A model generated the notes under the pieces. It saw only the letters and a program-made list of their open reading frames with translations, searched no databases and was not told the origin of the DNA. A stretch of DNA of 39,076 nt from a bacterium (GTDB taxonomy: Bacteria; Myxococcota_A; Bradymonadia; REDH01), in assembly GCA_030427825.1 (NCBI GenBank), contig JAUICO010000041.1, positions 1 to 39,076 on the forward strand. The letters run 5' to 3'. Of the stretch, positions 30,392-38,790 are shown piece after piece (position 1 is the first letter of the stretch; the number at the start of each line of letters is the position of its first letter). The position numbers were made by a program, and so were the translations under genes.

Positions 30392-31549
30392 TCAGAGACG
30401 GCTCAGGTGCATGACGGCGGCCGCCAGGCCGAGCAGCACCAGCGCGATGAGACCGGCGGTTAGCACCCGCGGCGGCCGGGCCGGCGCCGCTGTGCCTGCA
30501 GCGTCCGCCGACTCTGCTGCCGACAGGGCTCCGGCATCGTCAGGCTCGGCCACGCCCGCTGACTCCGTGCTTGTGCCCGCTTCGTTCAACGATGAGCGCG
30601 TTGACGGCGCACCAGTCTCGCGGACGGGCGCGTCCGTTTTCGGCCGTGTCACGAGCGGTCCGGCGCTCAGGGATGAGCGTGGATTGATCACCGTCCACGG
30701 GGCGGCAAGAGAGATCGCGCCGAAGCCTTTGCTCTCCCTTTGTGGGAGCGTCGCGGGCGTTAGAAATGCGATGTATTTACCGACGCTTGCGAGGCGGTTC
30801 TTATGCATCGGCTGCGTCATGTGGGCGACCAGCCGAGCCACGCCTTCGTCGACCCCGGCCAGGCTACGCCAGGCCTCGGCGGTGATGGGAGACTCCGGAG
30901 ATTCGCACGGGGCTTCGCCTGAGAAAATGAAGGCGAGGGTGCAACCGAAGCTGTAAACGTCGGCGCGAGGCGTGATGAACATCCCGCTGGCTTCGCGCGC
31001 GATTTCGGGAGCAGCCCAGACCTGCTCGACCTCGGCGGGATCGTCCGGCCGGGCGTTCTTCGGCAGGGCGGCGGCCAGCTCAATGACGTGAGCGCGGCCT
31101 TCTTCATCGACGAGTATGCGGTCCGGCCTGAGCGCGCGCAGTACGTAGTTGTTGTCGTTCAGGCGAGCGATGGCTTCGGCGATGTCTCTCGCGATGGCGA
31201 GACCGTGCTCGATCGAGATGGAATCGGTTCGGGCGACCTCACGCAGGCTACGGCCGTCGATCCACGGCGTCAGAACCACCTCGCCTGCCGGGCCGCCGGG
31301 GGTTGATGACACTGCCTCGATCCGGGGCGGCGCGTCCGGGGACAACGCTCCGCCTGCCTCGACTACGCGCTGGAGCAGCGTCGTCGGATCGTCCTTGCCC
31401 CGAAGCGCGCGCAGCGCGACGTAGCGGTCGCTGGCGATGTCTCGGGCGCGGACGATGTCGAACGTGGCGCCGCGCGCGACGAGCTCGACTTCGGTGAAAG
31501 CCGGCCGTCCCTGGCTGTAGAGCGTCTGGGTGTCCGAGGGATTGCTCAC
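30392..31549 (-). CDS. Membrane-anchored protein kinase-like protein, predicted pseudokinase
   Basis: The 385-residue product has a Hanks-type kinase fold (about residues 18-265) and one C-terminal transmembrane helix near residues 360-380, ending in a short tail. The fold marks are there: LRPDRILVD in the catalytic loop, VWAAPEIA (APE-like) and RADVYSFGCTLAFIFSG. The catalytic residues are not: the VAIK lysine is Arg47, HRD reads L137-R138-A139, DFG reads E157-L158-A159, and the glycine loop is degenerate. It is therefore probably a pseudokinase that binds partners rather than phosphorylating them. Start GTG 31549 fits the fold; the open frame to 31654 adds basic residues that do not look coding. 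It is divergent from the receiver-DUF4388 gene. Confidence 0.88.
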   Translation of the reverse strand: MSNPSDTQTLYSQGRPAFTEVELVARGATFDIVRARDIASDRYVALRALRGKDDPTTLLQRVVEAGGALSPDAPPRIEAVSSTPGGPAGEVVLTPWIDGRSLREVARTDSISIEHGLAIARDIAEAIARLNDNNYVLRALRPDRILVDEEGRAHVIELAAALPKNARPDDPAEVEQVWAAPEIAREASGMFITPRADVYSFGCTLAFIFSGEAPCESPESPITAEAWRSLAGVDEGVARLVAHMTQPMHKNRLASVGKYIAFLTPATLPQRESKGFGAISLAAPWTVINPRSSLSAGPLVTRPKTDAPVRETGAPSTRSSLNEAGTSTESAGVAEPDDAGALSAAESADAAGTAAPARPPRVLTAGLIALVLLGLAAAVMHLSRL

Positions 31550-31628
31550 AGTTGACCGCAACGCCTGCGAATGGTGGAAGTCAGCGGTCCTGCGCGGTCT
31601 ACGCGGGACCTGACAACGGCGCGCGTGC

Positions 31629-31657
31629 TTGCGGCCTGCGCGCTTGTCTCGCATAAT
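31629..31657 (+). promoter_or_regulatory. Strong promoter of the receiver-DUF4388 gene
   Basis: TTGCGG (31629-31634) and CATAAT (31652-31657) are separated by 17 bases. The -10 box matches TATAAT at five of six positions. Transcription would start near 31664, which rules out the in-frame ATG at 31656 as start and supports GTG 31692. Confidence 0.65.
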
Positions 31658-31691
31658 GCCGCGCGCTTGTCTGCAAAGTCCCGAGACCCAC

Positions 31692-32879
31692 GTGCCCGCA
31701 CAACGAATCCTTCTTGTCGATCCGGATCAACGTCACCGCGCACGGTGCCGTAAGCTATTGGCAAACGAGGGTTTTCGGGTTGTGCAGATGGACACCTGCG
31801 ACGCTGTAGAAGAGCTGCCGGAAGGGCGCTTTTGCGCAGCGATTGTCGACTGCTCGCCGTATTCGGCCGCCGCAGACAGCGTGTTGGAATCGTTACGGAG
31901 TGCGAGCGTCCCCCTCTATGGGGTGACCGACGTGTACCGCGGAGCCGTTGCCGGAAGTCTGATGGACGAGCTCTGCGGCCTCAGCGCGCACGCAGAAAAG
32001 CCCATCAGGGAAGCGGACCTGGTCAGGTGGCTGCGTGAGGCTCTGGGCGACGCGTATCCGGATTTCGGCACCGATACCCCCACGGATTCCATTGCCGTCG
32101 TCGCTGTCGACGTCCTTCAGGCCGGCGATGACATCGACTGTCCGGCGGCCCTTGACCCTCGGCTGGTGCCCAACGCCGGGTCCCTGCACAAGCATCATTT
32201 CAGCGCAATCCTCTCCTCGTTGGGTCACCGTCGGGCGACGGGTGTGCTCGTGGTCACACGCGGCGAAGTACGAAAAGAGATGTATGTCGACGGCGGCCTG
32301 TTGGTTGGTGTGCGCTCGTCGAAGCCTGCCGAGCGACTCGGTGAGCTCCTGGTCCGACACGGCTGGCTGACCTCAGCACGGCGAGACCAGGTGGTCGCTG
32401 CCGCTGCGACCGCCGCACGCCTGGTCGGTGAGCAGGTGATCGCAGAGAACATAATGACCTCGGACGACCTGCTGTCCTTCCTCTATGCGCAGCAGCAGGA
32501 AAAACTGGCTGAGCTCTTTGCGTGGGTCGACGGCGAGTTCACGTTTACGGCGGGCGCGATTCCGGCGAGCTTTCACAACCAACCGCTGCTCGCTCCGGTT
32601 GACCTTCTCTGGCAGGGAATTCGTTTCTCGGTGCCTGTGGACCTTGTCGACGCGCACGTGACCCCCTTCGGATACCGCGCACCGGTCTGGCACCACGAGG
32701 CACCGACCTGGGAGTCCCTCGCGCTGCAGCCGGAAGAGGCGGCATTCCTGCGAAAGTTCAAGGATGGGCGTCCGGCGGCGACGATCGGGTCGTCGTTTGG
32801 AGACTCCGAAGAGACCCGCAAACTTGTGTTTCTGCTGATCACGGCAGGCTTCGTAACTTTTGCGCCCGCGGCGGCGTGA
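31692..32879 (+). CDS. Receiver domain - DUF4388 (PATAN) signalling protein
   Basis: The 395-residue cytoplasmic protein has an N-terminal CheY-like receiver (residues 1-120). Asp10 and Asp12 form the acidic pocket, Asp53 is the likely phosphoacceptor, and Thr79 and Lys103 (EKP) are the conserved switch residues. It should therefore be phosphorylatable. A DUF4388/PATAN-like domain (about 165-300) follows, with FSAILSSLGHRRATGVLVV, KEMYVDGGLLVGVRSS and LGELLVRHGWLT. A third part (about 300-395) has a winged-helix-like end (FLRKFKDGRPAATI). DUF4388 proteins are frequent in gliding and polarity systems of myxobacteria. The start is GTG 31692. It precedes ilvE by ten bases. Confidence 0.86.
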   Translation: MPAQRILLVDPDQRHRARCRKLLANEGFRVVQMDTCDAVEELPEGRFCAAIVDCSPYSAAADSVLESLRSASVPLYGVTDVYRGAVAGSLMDELCGLSAHAEKPIREADLVRWLREALGDAYPDFGTDTPTDSIAVVAVDVLQAGDDIDCPAALDPRLVPNAGSLHKHHFSAILSSLGHRRATGVLVVTRGEVRKEMYVDGGLLVGVRSSKPAERLGELLVRHGWLTSARRDQVVAAAATAARLVGEQVIAENIMTSDDLLSFLYAQQQEKLAELFAWVDGEFTFTAGAIPASFHNQPLLAPVDLLWQGIRFSVPVDLVDAHVTPFGYRAPVWHHEAPTWESLALQPEEAAFLRKFKDGRPAATIGSSFGDSEETRKLVFLLITAGFVTFAPAAA

Positions 32880-32888
32880 TGAGGTTCA

Positions 32889-33809
32889 ATGGTAGATAAG
32901 GCAGATAAGATCTGGCTCGACGGCCGGCTGGTCGATTGGGACGATGCAAATGTACACATCCTGACACACACCCTGCATTACGGGCTCGGCGTGTTCGAAG
33001 GCATTCGCTGCTACCAGCGCGAAGACGGCAGCAGCCATGTGTTTCGCCTGCGTGAGCACATTCGCCGCCTCTTCGACGGCGCCCGTCTCCTCATGATGGA
33101 GATGCCCTTCACCGAAGAGCAGATTGTACAGGCCTGCCTGGAGACGTTGCGGGCAAACGGTCAGAAGGAAGCGTACCTGCGACCGCTTGTGTTTCTCGGC
33201 GACGGAACGATGGGCCTGGCGGCCACCGCGAATACGGTGCGCGTCGCGGTCGTGACATGGAAGTGGGGCGCCTATCTGGGTGACGACGGCCTCGCGAACG
33301 GCATTCGTGCGAAGGTGTCGTCGTTCGCGCGAAATCATCCGCGCTCTCTCTTTCCGAAAGGAAAGGTTGTCGGTCACTACGTGAACTCGATTCTCGCGAA
33401 GCGCGAAGCGGTGCTCGCCGGCTACGACGAGGGCATCATGCTCGACCATGAGGGCTACATCTCGGAGGCCTCCGGCGAGAACATCTTTATCGCCCGCGAT
33501 GGCGTCGTGAAGACGCCTTCGTACAGCTCCAGCATCCTTGGCGGGATTACGCGCTCGACGCTGATTACGGTGCTCGAAGAGTCGAATGTGCCGATCGTCT
33601 ACGATCGCTTCGCCCGGGATGAGCTCTGCCTGGCAGACGAAGTGTTCATGTGCGGAACCGCAGCCGAAGTGACGCCGGTACGTGAGATCGACAATCGGAA
33701 GATCGGCAGTGGCGCTCGCGGACCGATCACCACGGCAATTCAGGCGCGCTTCTTCGACATCGTGAAGGGCTCGACGCCGGACCACGCGGAGTGGCGCGAA
33801 GCGGTCTGA
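32889..33809 (+). CDS. ilvE: Branched-chain amino-acid aminotransferase
   Basis: IlvE is a PLP fold-type IV transaminase for Leu, Ile and Val. The 306-residue length is standard. Motifs present are HTLHYGLGVFEGIRCY near the start, the PLP lysine Lys171 in NSILAKREA, EASGENIF, the SSILGGITRSTLI phosphate-binding stretch and DEVFMCGTAAEV. It follows the receiver-DUF4388 gene by ten bases, so it may share its message, though the functions look unrelated. Confidence 0.97.
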   Translation: MVDKADKIWLDGRLVDWDDANVHILTHTLHYGLGVFEGIRCYQREDGSSHVFRLREHIRRLFDGARLLMMEMPFTEEQIVQACLETLRANGQKEAYLRPLVFLGDGTMGLAATANTVRVAVVTWKWGAYLGDDGLANGIRAKVSSFARNHPRSLFPKGKVVGHYVNSILAKREAVLAGYDEGIMLDHEGYISEASGENIFIARDGVVKTPSYSSSILGGITRSTLITVLEESNVPIVYDRFARDELCLADEVFMCGTAAEVTPVREIDNRKIGSGARGPITTAIQARFFDIVKGSTPDHAEWREAV

Positions 33810-33906
33810 CGCGGAGCGTCCGGAAGATCCCGCGCGACAGCACGAACGAGGGGCAGGCGAGGGCGTCACAGCACCGTTGCAGACGCGAATCTTCGGCCTG
33901 CGCGCC

Positions 33907-33935
33907 TTGACTTGAGATGCGCTCGCGAGGATACT
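33907..33935 (+). promoter_or_regulatory. Probable promoter of the giant surface-protein gene
   Basis: TTGACT (33907-33912) and GATACT (33930-33935) are spaced by exactly 17 bases. The start would fall near 33942, leaving a leader of about 50 bases; GGGGAG lies six bases before the ATG at 33994. Confidence 0.55.
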
Positions 33936-33993
33936 CCGCCGCACGTTCGACGTAGAGCATTAGAGCACCATCGCTCGGTTTGGGGAGTCAGTC

Positions 33994-36900
33994 ATGGAAG
34001 TACGCTGGGAGATTCAGCGCGCCGCGCGCGCGATCATTTTCGGCACCGTCTTCTTTTTTCTCGCATGCGACTCCAGTGGTTGCGGCAGTTGCGCGGACGG
34101 TTGTGTGCCCCAGGGCTGCGCACCTGAGACGTGCAACGTAGAGGCCTGTGTTGTGGGGCCGGAAGGTTGCGCAAGCGGCTGTTCAGAGGGCTGCGGTGAC
34201 GGCTGCGGCGACGGATGTGGCGGGTGCGGTGAAGGCGGTGGAGCGCCGACCATCGAGGCCTATGACTACCCACCGACAGCGCCGGTAGTGCAGCAGGCCG
34301 TACAGCTTCATGTCACAGACAAGCTGTTCACCTACCTCGAAGAGAACCTCCTCAGCCTGGCCGGCGGCTTCCTCGGTGACTCCCTCGGGGACCTCGGCTC
34401 GACCACGATTGACGGCAACACGATCTCGATCTGCCTCGCAAAGATGGTGACCAATGTGGATGTCATCGGGGACATCACAATCTGCGGTCAGGGCGCGACC
34501 TGCGACGACGGTGCGGAGGGTTGTCAGCTGGACATCACGCTCCAGAATACCCAGCTGGTGCCCACGGCGCCGGACTCCCTCATCGTTCGTGTGGATGCGG
34601 TCTTCGACCATGGCATCCCGATCTCGACGCCCCTCATCGACTGTACCGCCGGTGTGTCGCTGGGCGGTGGACTTCCGATCAGCGCCCGAGTTCGATTTGT
34701 GGACTCAAACCCTGCTGACAACATTCCGGCGGTCGCTACGGCGGACCGCACTCACCTGCTGATCCCCTCGGATTCGCTCAACATTCCGATCGGCGATCAC
34801 CTGGATCTCTCGATCTCGGGCGCCGGCGGCTTCGGCTCCGGCCTCGCGTGTGGCGCGCTTGGGCTGGGGACCGGCATCGTGACCGGTATCATTGATGATC
34901 AGCTTGCTCCGGTCTTCGCGGCGATGGACGCGGCAACCTGCACCACCTGCGATGACAACTACCCGTGTCCCGCCGGTTCCAACTGCCAGTATCCGGAAGG
35001 CCAGGAGTACGGGATCTGTTACCTCGACGGCACCGAAACCTGCGTGCCCATCGATCTGGGCCTCGAGATGAAGGTCGGTCTGGGGCCGCTTCTCGCGAGC
35101 ATCGCGCCCGGTGTGGACGCAAACCTGGGACTGATGGCGTACCTCGCGAACTACGGTATCGCCGATGACACGGGCCCGGATGTCGGTCTGGAGTTGGCGA
35201 TGCAGATGGGTGTTGTGGCCGATCCTACGAGCATGTGCGTGCCGTACCGCGACCCGCCGATGAACGCCGGGAATCCCAACAACTGCGCCGACGGCGTTAT
35301 CTGCCCGCGATCGCTTGAGCTCAATGACTCAGCGACGACACCCGGTGGAGACGAATACGGTATCGGCATCGGAATCGCGAAGGCGGCCCTCGATACGGCG
35401 ATGTGGTCAGTCTACAACTCGGGCCTGCTCTGCCTTGGGGTCACCGTCGATGACCTGCCGCTGCCGGCGGAGTTCGCGAGCCTGATTCCCACGGGCATCA
35501 GTCTCTTCCTGCCGAGTGTGAACCGCCTTGTGGACTCGTCATACCAGCTCCGCGTGGAGCTGAGCCCGCAGCAGGCGCCGTTCTTCGAATTGGGTGACGG
35601 CATTATCGTCCCGGGTGCGACCGCAGAGGACCCGCCTGTGGTTGAGGAGCCCCTCCTGAACCTCGTGATTCCTGAGCTGAACCTCGACTGGTACGTCTCC
35701 ACCGACGGCCGCTTTGTGCGAATCTTCACAAGCACCGTAAATGTGGAGGTGCCGCTGGCTCTCGACGTCACGCCTGACAATGAGATCGAGATTGTGCTCG
35801 GCGACTTCGCCGACCTCATCACGAACGTGGGCACTTCCAACGCCGAGTTGGTGGATCCGGGTGAGGCCGCTGCTTTCCTGGACGGTGTACTTGGGCTTGC
35901 GCTGCCGATCCTTGAGGACCAGCTCGCCGGACTTCAGGACAGCCTTCGCTTCGCGCTGCCGGACCTTGAGGGCATTCAGATTCGAATCCCGTCGGGCGGC
36001 TTCACGAGCCTCGAGAACTACACGATGCTCGGGATCTTCGCGGACCTCGCGATCGCGACCACGACGACCGGACTTGAGAACTTCGACCCGCTCCATGTGT
36101 CGGTGCTCAGCACCGAATTCGAGCAGGCCGAAGCAGGCGCAGGTCAGCGCGAGCTTGCGCGCGCAATCGAGGCCGGCGACAGCCTCGACATTCGCTCGAT
36201 GCTGCCGAGACTTCGCGTAGAAGCGCACGCAGAGGGCGAGCACTTCGGTGCCACCGACGTAGAGTACTCCTACCGAATCAATGACGGTCTGTGGCGCATG
36301 TGGCGCCAGAGCAGCACCTTCGTGATTCAGGACATCGCCTTGATGGCAGACGGCGCGCACAACATCGAAGTTCGTGCCCGTCGCGCCGGACAGCCTGAGA
36401 CGACGACAGAAGAATACGCGGCGTTCACAGTGGTCGTCGACCGCAGCGCGCCGATCGTCGAGATGGGCCGTGACCAGCTGATGGCTGTGATCACCGCACG
36501 CGACGCAGTCGCTGACGATGACGACCTTGAGATGCGCTACCGCATCGAAGCCGGGGACTGGTCAGAGTGGGGCGCGGTAGAGAGAGAGATCGACCTCAGC
36601 GCTCTGGCGGGCGGCAATGCGCTGCTTGATGTACAGGTGCGCGATCCTGAGGGCAACGTGCAGACTCGCCGCCAGTCCTACAACCTCGAAGGCTTTGACG
36701 CTGAGACGGGGTCGCGCACAAGCAACTCCGGTCCGCAGGCGGGCTGCACGAGTGCCCCCTCAGGCGGCACCTCGATGGGCCTGTTGATGCTGGCCGGTCT
36801 CTTCTTTGCGCGGCGCCGACGCTCCGGCGGACCGGGAGGCAACGGTAGTGGTGCGGCAGGCAGCGTGGCCGTTGCCGCCTCGGCGCTGGCGGTGTTCGCG

Positions 36901-38790
36901 CTGCTCTTCGGCTCCGGCTGCAAAGACGACAAGACGGGCGGGAGCTGCGCTGAAGAGTGCGGCGTGGGCCTCGAATGCCTGAATGAGACCTGCGTTCCGA
37001 TTGAGTGCACCGAGGATTCAGACTGCGGCGATGCATCGCTGATTTGCGTCGACGGCCTCTGTTCGGCGAACATGCCCTGCGACACCGATGACGATTGCGA
37101 AGACCCGGACATCTGCGAAGGCGGGATCTGCGTGGGGCCTGAGTGCGACAATGACGACGCGTGCCCGCCCTGTGAGCTGGGTGACGCGATTTGCGTCGGC
37201 AATCGTTGCGAGTGTGGCGAGCCCTGTCCTGAAGGCTGCGCTTCCGGTTCATTCTGCTGCAACAGCAGCAACTCGTGCATCGACCTTCCCGAGGCATGCG
37301 CTGATACGGACTGCGGCCCCGGATTTGAGCTTGAGATTGAGGGCTCTGTCGAAGGAAACTCGGACACCTGCGTGATTTCTGAGCCGACCTGCGAGTGCGT
37401 CGAGCTGCCGCCGCTCGCGCTACGCGACCATGGCCGCTACCTCGATGTGGCAGTCTCTCCGGACGGCCAGACCCGTGTCCTCAGCGCGTACAACAAGCGG
37501 TACACAGACCTGATGGTCGGTATCATCGCGGACGACGACAGCATCGATTGGATGTTTGTTGATGGCGTGCCCGCCGACGCTCCCATCACGAACTCCGTGG
37601 ACGGACCGCGTGGCGGCGTCTCGCAGGGCGGCGAGAACGTCGGCCTGTACACATCGGTTGCGATCGGCGCTGACGGCACGATCCACGCCGCGTACTTCGC
37701 TGTTAACACCGAGGAGCCGAACTCGCTGCGCTATGCGCGGGGGACAGAGACCGACGGCGACTACTCCTGGGAGATCGTAACGGTTGATGCCGCAGACTAC
37801 GCCGGAATCTACACCGATATTGAGCTCGACAATGACGGCAATCCGACCATCATCTACATGGCGGCGCGCATCTATGACGAAGGCAATGCGAGCTGGCACA
37901 GCGACCTGAGAATGGCGCACGCGTCCTCGCCAACGCCGGCAGCGGCCTCGGATTTCACAGTCTCCATCGTAGACAGCGGTGAAATTGACCTTGGATGCGC
38001 GGGCGTGTGCGCCGATGGAAGCTGTCGCCTCGATACGAACTCGTGCGCGGCCGCAGGTAGCGGCTGTGACCCCGGCTGCAGCGAGACGCAGGCCTGCTTC
38101 GACAATGGCGACGGAACGTCGTCATGTGCGGAGACAGAGGCGCTGCCCGGCTCGTTCGTTCGCCTGCCGGGCCTCGGCCTCTTCGGCGACCTGGAGTTCT
38201 TCCCGAACGGAGACTTTGGCATTGCGTACTACGACGAGGTGAACGGCAACCTGCTGTACACCACCGGCAGTCTCTCTGATCCGGCAGCGACGACACCTGA
38301 AGTCATCGACGGCCAGGCTGACGACGGCGGAAACACCGTGGATACCGGTGATGTCGGCCGCTTCGCAGACCTCTTCATTCTCGCTGACGAGACTCCTATG
38401 ATCGCGTACTTCGACGCATCCGTCGCCGGTCTGCGGGTCGCGAACCTGTCGAGCGACGAAGTGACTCTGCTCGACGACGGGATCCGCATCGTGGGTGACA
38501 ACGTCACGCGCGCGCGGGTTGGCCTGGACCCGGGCCTCGCAGAGCAGGGTGATACTGTGTACCTCGTGTACCAGGACGCGACGCAGCAGGACCTTGTTGA
38601 GGCTTCGTGGAGCAGCGCGTCCGGCTGGACGGTCACGGGAACGACGATCGCAGGCAACGAGGACCCCTACGCCGGCGCGTTCGGATTCTACGCCGGCCAC
38701 GCAATCTCGGCGTCAGGACGCTTCGTCGCGACGCACCGCATCGAGCTTCGAACCGGTACGTTCCGAGACGTACAGGTTATCGCCCGATAA
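33994..38790 (+). CDS. Giant exported lipoprotein, apparent in-frame fusion of two secreted proteins
   Basis: The 1598-residue protein starts with a lipoprotein signal (FLAC, Cys25) and a Cys ladder with 13 Cys in residues 25-78. A long beta-rich part follows (about 85-715), then two Ig-like YxYRIxxGxWxxW modules (about 740-905). At 918-943 is a Cys-TM-RRRR segment identical in plan to a MYXO-CTERM tail, followed by a Gly/Ser-rich linker and a second hydrophobic helix (958-975) ending in a lipobox-like GSGC976. The second half has Cys-rich DSDC/DDDC modules, then a beta-propeller of six or seven blades (DVAVSPDG, SVAIGADG, DIELDNDG, ADLFILAD). A Cys-rich insert splits the blades near residues 1330-1390. 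I see no frameshift or stop at the join. Confidence 0.85.
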   Translation: MEVRWEIQRAARAIIFGTVFFFLACDSSGCGSCADGCVPQGCAPETCNVEACVVGPEGCASGCSEGCGDGCGDGCGGCGEGGGAPTIEAYDYPPTAPVVQQAVQLHVTDKLFTYLEENLLSLAGGFLGDSLGDLGSTTIDGNTISICLAKMVTNVDVIGDITICGQGATCDDGAEGCQLDITLQNTQLVPTAPDSLIVRVDAVFDHGIPISTPLIDCTAGVSLGGGLPISARVRFVDSNPADNIPAVATADRTHLLIPSDSLNIPIGDHLDLSISGAGGFGSGLACGALGLGTGIVTGIIDDQLAPVFAAMDAATCTTCDDNYPCPAGSNCQYPEGQEYGICYLDGTETCVPIDLGLEMKVGLGPLLASIAPGVDANLGLMAYLANYGIADDTGPDVGLELAMQMGVVADPTSMCVPYRDPPMNAGNPNNCADGVICPRSLELNDSATTPGGDEYGIGIGIAKAALDTAMWSVYNSGLLCLGVTVDDLPLPAEFASLIPTGISLFLPSVNRLVDSSYQLRVELSPQQAPFFELGDGIIVPGATAEDPPVVEEPLLNLVIPELNLDWYVSTDGRFVRIFTSTVNVEVPLALDVTPDNEIEIVLGDFADLITNVGTSNAELVDPGEAAAFLDGVLGLALPILEDQLAGLQDSLRFALPDLEGIQIRIPSGGFTSLENYTMLGIFADLAIATTTTGLENFDPLHVSVLSTEFEQAEAGAGQRELARAIEAGDSLDIRSMLPRLRVEAHAEGEHFGATDVEYSYRINDGLWRMWRQSSTFVIQDIALMADGAHNIEVRARRAGQPETTTEEYAAFTVVVDRSAPIVEMGRDQLMAVITARDAVADDDDLEMRYRIEAGDWSEWGAVEREIDLSALAGGNALLDVQVRDPEGNVQTRRQSYNLEGFDAETGSRTSNSGPQAGCTSAPSGGTSMGLLMLAGLFFARRRRSGGPGGNGSGAAGSVAVAASALAVFALLFGSGCKDDKTGGSCAEECGVGLECLNETCVPIECTEDSDCGDASLICVDGLCSANMPCDTDDDCEDPDICEGGICVGPECDNDDACPPCELGDAICVGNRCECGEPCPEGCASGSFCCNSSNSCIDLPEACADTDCGPGFELEIEGSVEGNSDTCVISEPTCECVELPPLALRDHGRYLDVAVSPDGQTRVLSAYNKRYTDLMVGIIADDDSIDWMFVDGVPADAPITNSVDGPRGGVSQGGENVGLYTSVAIGADGTIHAAYFAVNTEEPNSLRYARGTETDGDYSWEIVTVDAADYAGIYTDIELDNDGNPTIIYMAARIYDEGNASWHSDLRMAHASSPTPAAASDFTVSIVDSGEIDLGCAGVCADGSCRLDTNSCAAAGSGCDPGCSETQACFDNGDGTSSCAETEALPGSFVRLPGLGLFGDLEFFPNGDFGIAYYDEVNGNLLYTTGSLSDPAATTPEVIDGQADDGGNTVDTGDVGRFADLFILADETPMIAYFDASVAGLRVANLSSDEVTLLDDGIRIVGDNVTRARVGLDPGLAEQGDTVYLVYQDATQQDLVEASWSSASGWTVTGTTIAGNEDPYAGAFGFYAGHAISASGRFVATHRIELRTGTFRDVQVIAR

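Noticed and set aside
31550..31620. Promoter for the pseudokinase on the minus strand
   Set aside because: TTGTCA is present, but no acceptable -10 box occurs 16-18 bases downstream.
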